From: CAYPHY01 sp964410625
Lineage (GTDB): Bacteria > Chloroflexota > Anaerolineae > Promineifilales > Promineifilaceae
Assembly (NCBI GenBank): GCA_964410625.1
Contig: CAYPHY010000015.1
Location: forward strand, 1-64,000
Reading direction: 5' to 3'
Length of the DNA: 64,000 bases
The notes under the pieces are model-generated. The model was not told the origin of the DNA and ran no database searches. It saw nothing but the letters and a program-made list of their open reading frames with translations. Positions 50,633 to 58,270 of the stretch are shown piece by piece. Positions within the stretch are counted from its first letter, which is position 1. The number at the start of each line of letters is the position of its first letter. A program made the translations under genes and the position numbers.

Positions 50633-52213
50633 ATGAAGTTCAGCGAAAATCTACGCCGCCTCAGCGAAAATCAGCGTACCACCTTGCTGTTGGTAGCAAT
50701 TGTCCTCCTGGCGGCCGTCTTGCGCCTGGCCGCTCTGAGCTTTGACCTGCCCCATGTCTACCATCCCGACGAGGACGCGCTGGTGATGCCGGCGATGACC
50801 ATCCTCAAGAGCGGCGATTTCCAGCCGACTCGCATGGATTATGGGAGTCTCTTCATTTATATATTGGTGGCCGTCTACTTGCTGGTCTTCATCGCCTCCG
50901 CCCGCAGTGGGGCGATTGAGCGGGTGGACGCGCTACAGATCATGGAGCGTGGAGCGTATCCGGGGATTTTTCCCCACCCGGAGTATGTTCTCGCGGCGCG
51001 GCTGGTCTCGGCCGCTTTTGGCATCGGCATCATCGTTGTGGTGTTTATGCTCGGCCGTCGGCTCGGCGGCACGCGAATCGGGCTGGTGGCGGCTGCGCTG
51101 GCGGCCGTCTTGCCCGATCTGGTGGTTCATTCGCACTATGCCACGACAGATACGGCCGCGACCTTTATGATCGTGCTGTCGCTCTACTTGCTGCTGCGAG
51201 CTTACGACCATTGGCATCGGGACACGCTTTGGGCTTATGCAGGGGCGGGCTTCGTCTGTGGGCTGGCCGTCGCCACCAAGTATAGCAACGCCTTTATCGC
51301 CCTGCCCTTACTCCTTGTTCCGCTGTTGCGGGTGAACAGCCTGGATGATTTCTTGCGGTTGCGGGTGTTGATCGGGCCAGTGGCGTTGGTTGCCGGTTTC
51401 CTGGCCGGGACCCCCTATGCCCTGCTCAATCTGCCCGAATTTGCCTACTGGACGGGATATGTGTTGCGCGTCTATAACCAGCCAGCTTATGAAGCGGCGG
51501 GAACTACCTGGCAGTGGCAGCTAACTTATTTGTTGGGCGGCCGTAATGCCCTGGTCGTCATCCCTGGCTTCATCGGGCTTATCCTCAGCCTGCGCCTTTG
51601 GGGTCGTCGCGGCTGGCTGATGACCAGCTTTGTCCTCATTTTCCTCTATACCATCTTCACCCAAGACGCTCGCCAGACCCGCTCCTGGCTCCCGCTCGCC
51701 CCGCTCTTGGCCGTCTACGCAGCCCTCGCCCTCCACACCCTTATCACCTGGCTAACCACCCGCCGCCGCAATTTCCAATCTCCAATCTCTCAATCTCTCA
51801 CTCTCCTGCTCCCCGTCCTCCTCCTCATCCCCCTGCTCTGGCTCTCCATCGCCGCCGTCCGCAATCTGGCGGCCGACGATGTACGCACCGTCACCCAACA
51901 GTGGATTGAACAAAACATCCCCCCTGGCACGACGCTCTCCTTTGACCGTTTCCCGGCCAATGTAGACCCGGCGCAATGGCCGGTGGTCAACGTCTTCGGT
52001 CACTACCAGCATGATCTCGCCTGGTATGAGGAGCAGGGGGTTGATTATCTCTTTGTCGGGGATGTGATCCATGATCCGGCGGTGTTGTCGGCCGAAGACA
52101 CCACCCGCTATCAAACCCTCCTGGCTCAACTCTGCCCGGTGCAGACGCTCAGCGGTTCGATTCTGGCAACGGCCGGGCGCCAGATCGCCATCTACAAACG
52201 CCCTCCCTGCTAA
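50633..52213 (+). CDS. GT-C membrane glycosyltransferase (GT39/PMT_2 type)
   Basis: 526 residues from the ATG at 50633; a longer frame would overlap the preceding gene by 90 bases. About 11 membrane helices. The catalytic loop is VYHPDEDALVMPAM near residue 42 with the Asp-Glu-Asp typical for polyprenol-phosphate sugar donors. C-terminal 130 residues are extracytoplasmic. Around residues 380-392 an in-frame word array encodes FQSPISQSLTLLLPV between a cytoplasmic linker and the next helix. Works with the GT4 enzyme upstream, likely on a surface polymer. A GC-rich hairpin follows the stop. Confidence 0.87.
   Translation: MKFSENLRRLSENQRTTLLLVAIVLLAAVLRLAALSFDLPHVYHPDEDALVMPAMTILKSGDFQPTRMDYGSLFIYILVAVYLLVFIASARSGAIERVDALQIMERGAYPGIFPHPEYVLAARLVSAAFGIGIIVVVFMLGRRLGGTRIGLVAAALAAVLPDLVVHSHYATTDTAATFMIVLSLYLLLRAYDHWHRDTLWAYAGAGFVCGLAVATKYSNAFIALPLLLVPLLRVNSLDDFLRLRVLIGPVALVAGFLAGTPYALLNLPEFAYWTGYVLRVYNQPAYEAAGTTWQWQLTYLLGGRNALVVIPGFIGLILSLRLWGRRGWLMTSFVLIFLYTIFTQDARQTRSWLPLAPLLAVYAALALHTLITWLTTRRRNFQSPISQSLTLLLPVLLLIPLLWLSIAAVRNLAADDVRTVTQQWIEQNIPPGTTLSFDRFPANVDPAQWPVVNVFGHYQHDLAWYEEQGVDYLFVGDVIHDPAVLSAEDTTRYQTLLAQLCPVQTLSGSILATAGRQIAIYKRPPC
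51772..51810. repeat. In-frame GAGATTGG-family word array
   Basis: CCAATCTCCAATCTCTCAATC words inside the GT-C gene, encoding a polar Ser/Gln-rich run. Same words as the spacer hairpins at 12265, 30570, 41752 and 55051. No frameshift. Confidence 0.9.
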
Positions 52214-52218
52214 AGTAA

Positions 52219-52301
52219 CGCGGGTTGCCAACCCGCGCCACAAACGACCCAGCTACCAAATTGCTCCTTGACAAAAGCGCATATATATATATATATATAT
52301 C
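52219..52301. repeat. GC-rich hairpin and (AT)10 microsatellite
   Basis: Stem CGCGGGTT / AACCCGCG (52219-52226 and 52230-52237) six bases after the GT-C stop, then an (AT)10 run at about 52281-52300. The 304-bp stretch 52214-52517 holds these and an AGGTAAAAG ribosome site; no gene is supported. Confidence 0.85.
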
Positions 52302-52517
52302 CTATTAGTTATGGGGAATAGCGTTTCACTAACTATCAAAATTGTTTGCTTGGTTCCATCGTCGCGATTAGATAATCACTTCCCCGGTTGGTAGGCTTGG
52401 TAGCTCAAGACCCCTATTCGGATTCAGCCTATCATTGACGCAATTGCGTTGGCGTGGTTGGTGTGATTGTAGAGAAGTTCCGTATCCATAAGTCAAAGAT
52501 TGTTGGGGAGGTAAAAG

Positions 52518-53258
52518 ATGAAAAAGTCAACCATCACTATTCTAATCGCCCTTTCACTGCTTGCAACTGGATTTATACTAGGCGCACACCCATTAGTAGA
52601 TCATTTTGGAGAAACCGCCCAGAGCGGAGCCGGTACATTCGGCTCACAATGGATTCATACCGATACCAGTGGCACTCGCTATGGTTTGTGGGGCGTGAGC
52701 GATTCTACCACCGGCCGCGGTGTATTCGGAAATGCTACTGCTACAAGTGGAGATGCTCGTGGAGTTTACGGTCAGACAGCTTCGGCAGATGGGTACGGAG
52801 TGTTTGGGATTAACCTTGCTTCCACTGGACAGGCACACGGCATTAGAGGAAATAGCGATTCCTCGGGTAGCACCTCTTCAGGGGTGTGGGGTTGGAACGG
52901 TCGGACAGCAGGCGATACTAGAGGAACACAAGGCGGTATAAAATCATCAAATGGCTTAGCCGTATTTGGTTATGTCGATTCCAGTACTACAGGTGCAAAT
53001 AGTCCGGCTGCCGTATATGGCCTTAATTATCCGTCTACAGGTACGGGAATGGGCATCTTTGGTCGTAATAATGCGAATAATGGTTTGGCAGGATATTTTT
53101 ATTCGACGGACGGAGATGGTGTTCTAATTAGTTCGCCCTCCGGATCAGCGGGCTTGGTAGTCACTGGGGGTAGCAAGAACGCTGCAGTACAAACGTCAGA
53201 TGGAGACCGCCTTCTGTATAGCGAGGAATCGACACCTGGCGCATCGTTTGGCGCTTGA
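52518..53258 (+). CDS. Secreted repeat protein, apparently truncated
   Basis: 246 residues with GGGAGG ribosome site. Signal peptide 1-22 (ITILIALSLLATGFILGAHP). The mature part is a run of Gly-rich beta repeats of about 25 residues with the pattern G-V/L-x-G-x (GLWGVSDSTTGRGVFGNATA, GVYGQTASADGYGVFGINLA, GVWGWNGRTAGDT, AVFGYVDSSTTG, AVYGLNYPSTGTGMGIFGRN). Such proteins are likely beta-helical and surface-exposed. Related proteins usually continue past the LLYSEE motif into a C-terminal domain; here the frame stops shortly after, so a truncation is likely. Lower GC than flanking genes. Confidence 0.72.
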   Translation: MKKSTITILIALSLLATGFILGAHPLVDHFGETAQSGAGTFGSQWIHTDTSGTRYGLWGVSDSTTGRGVFGNATATSGDARGVYGQTASADGYGVFGINLASTGQAHGIRGNSDSSGSTSSGVWGWNGRTAGDTRGTQGGIKSSNGLAVFGYVDSSTTGANSPAAVYGLNYPSTGTGMGIFGRNNANNGLAGYFYSTDGDGVLISSPSGSAGLVVTGGSKNAAVQTSDGDRLLYSEESTPGASFGA

Positions 53259-53304
53259 TAAGGTATGAGCCGATTGTTGCAGGGGCGTTATTAAGGAGTA
53301 AGGT

Positions 53305-53862
53305 ATGTTAGAAAAGCTTCGCAAAGTGCTCTTAACTTCAGTTGCATTTGCAATGATAGGCATTGCTTCAGGTCATTTACTTAGTTACCGAAACTCTGTT
53401 GATCCCTCTTTAATTATATTGCCTCGAGGGCTTGCTATCACATTGGCAAATCAGGATTACACTGTTTATCTGCAGCCTATCTTACGCTTGCAGCAAGCCA
53501 CCCCCCCGATACTAACAGAAGTGCCACCACCAGGTGATACACCGCAGCCTACACCAGTCGTAACAAACACGCCTGCAACCACTCGTGAAGCAACATCTAC
53601 ACTTTCTCCTCCACCAATAGAAGTGCCACCACCAGGCGACTCACTGCAACCAACATCGGCCGCCACCAAAACACCGGAACCGCCCGATCCTGATCATACA
53701 CCAGCGCCGACAGCGGCCGTATCCAGCACGCCATACCCAACATCGGCGGCGACTTATACACCGGAACCACCCGATCCTGATTATACACCAGCACCCACCT
53801 CGGCCGTATCTAGCACACCATACCCCACCTTAAGCGCGACCTTCACCCCAGAGCCACCATAG
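53305..53862 (+). CDS. Exported proline-rich repeat protein
   Basis: 185 residues with TAAGGAG ribosome site. Membrane segment at 9-26 (LLTSVAFAMIGIASGHLL), a short beta region to about 60, then pure Pro/Thr repeat sequence: two EVPPPGD units and about two copies of a 29-residue unit starting EPPDPDYTPAPTSAVSSTPY. No folded C-terminal domain. Probably a cell-wall spanning or extended linker protein. It follows the truncated repeat protein by 46 bases, and both may be remnants of one surface locus. Convergent with the response regulator (13-base gap). Confidence 0.7.
   Translation: MLEKLRKVLLTSVAFAMIGIASGHLLSYRNSVDPSLIILPRGLAITLANQDYTVYLQPILRLQQATPPILTEVPPPGDTPQPTPVVTNTPATTREATSTLSPPPIEVPPPGDSLQPTSAATKTPEPPDPDHTPAPTAAVSSTPYPTSAATYTPEPPDPDYTPAPTSAVSSTPYPTLSATFTPEPP
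53671..53857. repeat. Coding tandem repeat, 87-bp unit
   Basis: Period 87 bp (53671 to 53758), about 2.1 copies, each encoding 29 residues of the proline-rich protein. In frame; differences are mostly silent. Confidence 0.85.
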
Positions 53863-53875
53863 AGCATAGGGGTTG

Positions 53876-54565
53876 CTATGTACCATCCTTAATCAGCAGC
53901 TTATACCCCCGCCCCCACACCGTTTCGATCTCCACATCGCTCCCCACCAGCTTGTCGCGCAGATGGGCGATGTGGACATCTACCGTGCGTGTCTGGCCGT
54001 AAAAGTCGTACCCCCAGACGAGATCGAGCAACTGGTCGCGGGAGAGGGCGATGTTCAGATGGTCGGCCAGCGTCAGCAGCAAATCAAACTCCTTCGCCCG
54101 TAGCACCACGCGCTCGCCGTTTACCGTCACCTCACGGCCGCGCGGATCAATTGCCACATTCCCCACCCGCCGCACCTTGTCGCCGGTCGCTCCACCAGCA
54201 TCCACGCGCCGCAAAATCGCCCGCACCCGCGCCACCAACTCGCGCGGGTTAAAGGGCTTGGTCAGATAATCATCCGCCCCCATCTCCAGGCCGACGATCT
54301 TATCCATGTCCTCATCGCGTGCGGTGAGCATCAAGATCGGTAGATTACTCTCCTGGCGCACGCGGCGGCATACCTCCCAGCCATCCATCTCCGGCATCAT
54401 CAGGTCCAGCACTAAGAGGCTCGGCGGCTCGCGCCTGATCTCCGCCAACGCCTGCACGCCATCATCCACCGCCACCACGCGGTAGCCCTCCTTCTCCAGG
54501 TAGAGCCGCGCCAGATCACGGATGTTGGCTTCGTCGTCGGCGATGAGGATGGTTTGCTGTGACAC
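53876..54565 (-). CDS. OmpR-family response regulator
   Basis: 229 residues from a GTG at 54565. A longer frame to 54610 would translate GGTGACAAGG word repeats (LVTLSSCHPV), so the shorter start is preferred though no ribosome site is clear. Receiver domain: acidic pocket ILIADDEANIRDLARLY, phosphoacceptor LLVLDLMMPEMDGWEV, then MLTARDED and DDYLTKPFNP. C-terminal winged helix: VRRVGNVAIDPRGREVTVNG, LRAKEFDLLLTLADHLNIAL and SRDQLLDLVWGYDFYGQTRT. DNA-binding activator or repressor. No histidine kinase is adjacent. Confidence 0.92.
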   Translation of the reverse strand: MSQQTILIADDEANIRDLARLYLEKEGYRVVAVDDGVQALAEIRREPPSLLVLDLMMPEMDGWEVCRRVRQESNLPILMLTARDEDMDKIVGLEMGADDYLTKPFNPRELVARVRAILRRVDAGGATGDKVRRVGNVAIDPRGREVTVNGERVVLRAKEFDLLLTLADHLNIALSRDQLLDLVWGYDFYGQTRTVDVHIAHLRDKLVGSDVEIETVWGRGYKLLIKDGT

Positions 54566-54640
54566 GATGACAGGGTGACAAGATGACAAGGTGACAAGGT
54601 GATCTTTCACTCCTTCACCCTGTCACCCCCTCACCTTGTC
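54561..54640. repeat. Word hairpin, GGTGACAAGG family
   Basis: Left arm GACAGGGTGACAAGATGACAAGG (54561-54602), right arm CACCCTGTCACCCCCTCACC (54607-54640). Between the response regulator and ridA; it ends next to the ridA stop. Same words as 2763-2960. Confidence 0.92.
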
Positions 54641-55040
54641 ATGGAAGAGCCGCTACCGCCTCAATCTCCACCCTCGCCCCCAGGGGCAGGGCGGCGACGG
54701 CGATGGTGGAGCGGGCGGGGTGGTGGCCGCCGTCGTTGGGGTCGCCGAAGTGTTGGGCGTAGACGCCGTTCATCGCGGCAAAGTCGGCCATATCTAATAG
54801 GAAGACGGTCGTTTTAACCACATGGTTCAGGCTTGTCCCGGCCGCTTCCAAAACGGCCGCTAAATTACGCAACACCTGCTCCGTCTGCGCCGCCACATCC
54901 CCTTCCACCAACTTACCCGTCGCCGGGTCCAACGGAATCTGCCCCGCCGTATAGACCTTATCCCCGCTGCGAATCGCCTGGGAATATGGCCCCACGGCCG
55001 CCGGTGCCTTGTCCGTGCTGATCACTTCAAAATGATGCAT
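54639..55040 (-). CDS. ridA: RidA-family imine/enamine deaminase
   Basis: 133 residues, normal length. Signature: APAAVGPYSQAIRSGDKVYT near 12-31, GQIPLDPATGKLVEGDVAAQ, and the C-terminal arginine segment PARSTIAVAALPLGARVEIE (arginine near 109). RidA hydrolyses reactive 2-aminoacrylate imines from PLP enzymes. Cytoplasmic trimer. It is monocistronic between two word hairpins. Confidence 0.94.
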   Translation of the reverse strand: MHHFEVISTDKAPAAVGPYSQAIRSGDKVYTAGQIPLDPATGKLVEGDVAAQTEQVLRNLAAVLEAAGTSLNHVVKTTVFLLDMADFAAMNGVYAQHFGDPNDGGHHPARSTIAVAALPLGARVEIEAVAALP

Positions 55041-55050
55041 TCAAACCTCC

Positions 55051-55142
55051 GAGTAGAAGAGACTGGAAGAAGAGACTGAGAGACTGGGAGACTTAAATCT
55101 CCTAATCTCCCAGTCTCTCAGTCTCCTAATCTCCTAATCTCT
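55051..55142. repeat. Word hairpin, GAGACTGGGAG family
   Basis: Left arm AGAAGAGACTGAGAGACTGGG (55051-55093), right arm CCTAATCTCCCAGTCTCTCAG (55097-55142). It runs from just upstream of ridA to the stop codon of the zinc-ribbon gene (55134). Confidence 0.92.
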
Positions 55143-55712
55143 GATTTCCATCCTCCACCCCCGATTGGTCAACCGCGCCGGAATGGCCCACAGTTCGGGG
55201 GGGGCGAATTGCAGTCGAAAGCTGATGTCCTCTAGCCAGTCGCCACGCGCCGCTTCTAGCGTCAGCACCAGCAGGCGGATCAGCTTTTCGGCGTCGGCCG
55301 CTGCCACCGTCGCTGCGCGGAAACGGCCGTCAACTGGTCGTGGTATCGCCTGGAGGACAGGCTGCTTTTCTAATAAGTCAATCCCCCACTTCTTGGCCTC
55401 CTGCCAATCCAATTCCCAGGCGGGCAGATAAAAGCGGCGGGGGACGCCCCAGAATTTCTGTGCCTCTTTGGTTGCCGAGCGTTTGCCCCCTTGTGTCTCG
55501 CGCCGGTCGAGCAACACTTGCCCGCTGAAGACCCAAAAAGGCCAGCGGTCGGTCGCTGCGGATGCCGCATAGCGTACCTCAACCAGCGACAGCCCTTGCT
55601 CGTCAATGGCGACGGCCGCGCCACAATTGGGGCAGCCCATCACCACCACCGCCTGTTGCTCCGGGGCCAACGGCTGCCCACACTGGGGACAACGCAACAA
55701 CAACAACTTCAT
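55134..55712 (-). CDS. Zinc-ribbon protein, group member 1
   Basis: 192 residues from the ATG at 55712. Two CxxC knuckles: CPQCGQPLAPEQ and CPNCGAAV. The rest (about 45-192) is soluble, with no membrane helix, containing FYLPAWELDWQEAKKWGID and a helical C-terminus. It is the shortest of three neighbouring zinc-ribbon genes and shares the layout of zinc ribbon plus a domain with a conserved WExxW/YxPxW patch. Function unknown. Its last residues are encoded next to a word hairpin. Confidence 0.72.
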   Translation of the reverse strand: MKLLLLRCPQCGQPLAPEQQAVVVMGCPNCGAAVAIDEQGLSLVEVRYAASAATDRWPFWVFSGQVLLDRRETQGGKRSATKEAQKFWGVPRRFYLPAWELDWQEAKKWGIDLLEKQPVLQAIPRPVDGRFRAATVAAADAEKLIRLLVLTLEAARGDWLEDISFRLQFAPPELWAIPARLTNRGWRMEIRD

Positions 55713-55726
55713 CCTTTTCCTCTGTA

Positions 55727-55808
55727 GCGCGGCCTGTTTATCCGCGCGTATCCGCCGGGTAAACAACCCGGCCTACTCTCATCCTTCATCCCTCAGCCTT
55801 CATCCTTT
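55727..55808. repeat. CCGGGTAAACAACCCGG hairpin and CATCCTT array
   Basis: Stem GCCGGGTAAACAACCCGGC near 55757-55773, then CATCCTTCATCCCTCAGCC words (55779-55808) next to the stop of the next zinc-ribbon gene. Confidence 0.8.
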
Positions 55809-55812
55809 CTTT

Positions 55813-56916
55813 CTACCTTCGCTTTTGCTGTCCTTGCAGTTCCTCCAGCACTTCCATCCCCGTCCGCACGGCCGAGAACAAATCTTTTGTGGACATAACT
55901 GGCAGGCCAAACAACTCGCCCGTTCCGCCCGCTTGCATCTTGCGGTAATCCTTTGGCTTGTCCTCGACCTCTTCGCCATAGCGAAAGGCGCGATAGCCGG
56001 CGACGATCAAGCCGATGCCGAGGAGGATGGGCAACAGCAAAAGCCCCGCGCCATCATCACTGTCACTGGTCAAGAAACCAGCCAACACCGTGCCGTTGAC
56101 CAGGATGAAGTTACCGGCGGCCATGGCCAAGACCAACATTCCCGCCCGGTAAAGATGATTGCCCGGCGCTTTGCCGTACATCACTTTGCCGTTCACCGCG
56201 TCTACGACCACCTGGTAGTGGCGGTTGCGATACTCATAACGGCCGATCCACACCGGATAATAAACGAGCGAAAAATGGGGATGGAGGACGTGGATCTCTT
56301 CATAATGAGTGGAGGAGAGGGAGGCTTCCTGCTGCGCCCGATAGCGAAAGTAGGCTTCGGCCTCCGCTTGCGCCTCGGTGGGCGATTCCGCCGGTTCAAA
56401 GACCATCGCCTCGGCGTGCAGTGCCTGGCTGTCGAAGGGTTGCAAATGTTCGCGAAAGACGGTCACACGGTGGACGCCAAACTCAGTCACGTCGAGTGCG
56501 GCATCGTTCCAATACATGGATTTGAGGACCTCTTTTTCGGCCGGTTTGGTCTCGTCGCCCGATTTCACACGGCCGAAACGCCACCCCGCCACCGTCGCAT
56601 CCACGCGCCAAAAGGGGAGATAAGCGAGAAACATCTCTGTGATCTGCGCCTTGGCCCGCAAATCACGCGCCTTTTTCGCCCCGCTGAAGAAGCCGCGCAC
56701 CGCCTCTTGCGCCTGTTCACGCGCTACGCGCCGCTGCACCTGCCAACGCTGGACGCCGCGATCTCCTTGCACCAGCGAGTGTTGGCTGCAATAGGGGCAG
56801 CGGACAATCCGCGCTCCCTCCGCCACCGGGACCACGCCGCTGCAATTGGGGCAGACCAACCCGGCCGAACGTTCGCGGCGACTGGTTGGGGGAGGGGATG
56901 GTGTTTGTTCGATCAT
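55813..56916 (-). CDS. Zinc-ribbon membrane protein, group member 2
   Basis: 367 residues from the ATG at 56916; the longer frame translates ATTGGTGTATT words. Two zinc knuckles LVCPNCSGVV and VRCPYCSQHS at about 20-45. The middle contains FLAYLPFWRVDATVAGWRFG and the repeat LVYYPVWIGRYEYRNRHYQV with VVDAVNGKVMYGKAP, a domain that also occurs in group member 3. Two membrane helices at about 255-275 and 300-320 (NGTVLAGFLTSDSDDGAGLL between them). No enzyme motif. Possibly an integral membrane sensor or scaffold. Confidence 0.75.
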   Translation of the reverse strand: MIEQTPSPPPTSRRERSAGLVCPNCSGVVPVAEGARIVRCPYCSQHSLVQGDRGVQRWQVQRRVAREQAQEAVRGFFSGAKKARDLRAKAQITEMFLAYLPFWRVDATVAGWRFGRVKSGDETKPAEKEVLKSMYWNDAALDVTEFGVHRVTVFREHLQPFDSQALHAEAMVFEPAESPTEAQAEAEAYFRYRAQQEASLSSTHYEEIHVLHPHFSLVYYPVWIGRYEYRNRHYQVVVDAVNGKVMYGKAPGNHLYRAGMLVLAMAAGNFILVNGTVLAGFLTSDSDDGAGLLLLPILLGIGLIVAGYRAFRYGEEVEDKPKDYRKMQAGGTGELFGLPVMSTKDLFSAVRTGMEVLEELQGQQKRR

Positions 56917-56924
56917 GTTTCCAG

Positions 56925-57056
56925 AAGATTTGGAAGATTGGAGATTAGCAGCAGTTGTATATTGGTGTATTCGTGTATTGGTGTATTGATGCACCGGTCA
57001 ACATACCAATATACCAATACACCAATCTCTCAATCTCCCAGTCTCTCAGTCTCTTA
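56925..57056. repeat. Nested word hairpin: GAGATTGG outside, ATTGGTGTATT inside
   Basis: Outer arms GGAAGATTGGAGATTAG (56933-56950) and TCTCTCAATCTCCCAGTC (57026-57045). Inside them an ACCAATATACCAATACACC palindrome (about 56957-57023) of a different word. It is a direct example of one word hairpin inserted in another. Confidence 0.88.
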
Positions 57057-57887
57057 TACACGTTGCGAGATGATTGAGGCGGCCGTGAAAATTGGGACCG
57101 CCAGCCCAATCGCCACGGCGACATAAATCAGGAGGCTGATGAAGAAGGCGCCGCTGCCAATCGAATAGCCGATCAGCGGGATCAATGCGGCCAGAAAATA
57201 GGCTACGCAGCCAATTGAGCCAAGCGTAAAGTAGGGGGCTTCCTTTTTGGCCGGGAAAACGGCGGCGAACACCTGGCCCGTCGCTGCATCTACTACGGCC
57301 GTATAAGTCTCGTTCGCATAGTTATACTTGAAGGTGTAGATCGGTAAGTGGACGAGCGAGATCTCCTTAATGTTGCCCGCTGCCACCCCTTTGTCCTGCG
57401 CCAGCCAGGCGTGCACGGCCGTCAGCGGGACGGTCGGTTTCACTGCATCGGGATCATACACGTCATCATAGGGCTGTAAATCGGCCGCTGGAAGCGTCAG
57501 ATCGGTCAGATCAATCACCGACAATGCCGCCGCCGGTTCCAAAAACATCCGTTCCTGTATTGACTCCCCTCTGCTCATCTGCCCCCCCGCACCTCTGCTC
57601 TCTTCCACACGAGCCAACCACATCGGGAACAATTGAAAAGTCTGGCTATTGATCTGCGCCTTCTGGTCCAATCCCTTCACCGTAGCGTTCCCTGCCATCC
57701 AACGACGCAGGGCGGCGGCCGCATTCTGGTCGTTGATCGTTGGCTGGACCACATAATGCAACACTGCCTGGCTTTTATCCAGGTAGTTGGTCGTACCGCA
57801 ATATTCGCAAACTGTGAATGGCGAACCCGCCTCCACAGTCAGCGGTGCGGCACACTGTTGGCAGAGCAATTGGGTGGAAAGTTCCAT
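57054..57887 (-). CDS. Zinc-ribbon membrane protein, group member 3
   Basis: 277 residues. Zinc knuckles LLCQQCAAPL and TVCEYCGTTN at about 8-35. Residues about 130-200 hold HLPIYTFKYNYANETYTAVV with VDAATGQVFA, clearly related to YYPVWIGRYEYRNRHYQVVV in group member 2. Two or three membrane helices at the C-terminus (LGSIGCVAYFLAALIPLIGY, FISLLIYVAVAIGLAVPIFT). The three genes are a duplicated family in tandem on one strand. No function known. Confidence 0.76.
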   Translation of the reverse strand: MELSTQLLCQQCAAPLTVEAGSPFTVCEYCGTTNYLDKSQAVLHYVVQPTINDQNAAAALRRWMAGNATVKGLDQKAQINSQTFQLFPMWLARVEESRGAGGQMSRGESIQERMFLEPAAALSVIDLTDLTLPAADLQPYDDVYDPDAVKPTVPLTAVHAWLAQDKGVAAGNIKEISLVHLPIYTFKYNYANETYTAVVDAATGQVFAAVFPAKKEAPYFTLGSIGCVAYFLAALIPLIGYSIGSGAFFISLLIYVAVAIGLAVPIFTAASIISQRV

Positions 57888-58270
57888 CGCTGATGTTAAA
57901 CAAATATTAGCAATGAGCCATTCGAGTACTCTTTTATCAACAAGTGAGCTAAAATAGTGTTACCCACTAAGCAGTACTCTCGATTTCATCCATTGTTACT
58001 ATATTCGTTAATGGCAGCGACATTGTAGCATGGAGAGGCACAGGTGCAAAAGTGTTTGAACGAAGGTGGAGGTGGGTTTGGAGGGTCTGGAACCCGCACT
58101 TCCTTGTTCAGCCGCTTATGGGAACAAAGTCCCGTATGAACCTGCTTGCGGCCGTTCTATAATAATAGTACCCACAACTATCCAACCGCATATCCCCTGT
58201 TGCCACCGGCCACGCCAAACTGTATCTGTCCTTATATCTCAGATATATGGAAAGAAGGCAGGAAGAAGAT
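57888..58270. other. Intergenic region, no gene supported
   Basis: 383 bases between the divergent zinc-ribbon and universal-stress genes. AT-rich near the first, with a mixed stretch after 58030 that contains no supported reading frame, tRNA-like cloverleaf or word hairpin. A promoter for the stress gene probably lies here but I cannot place it. Confidence 0.6.

Noticed and set aside
52281..52300. (AT)10 as a replication origin or strong promoter
   Set aside because: No DnaA-box cluster or AT-rich 13-mers accompany it; dnaA and dnaN are not in the window. Treated as a microsatellite.
55606..57126. 506-residue plus-strand open frame across the zinc-ribbon genes
   Set aside because: It crosses three minus-strand genes and two word hairpins, has no recognisable domain and no ribosome site; it is a shadow.
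57888..58270. tRNA gene near 58070-58150
   Set aside because: The sequence cannot form a cloverleaf with a TTC loop and acceptor stem; no tRNA or rRNA was found anywhere in the window.
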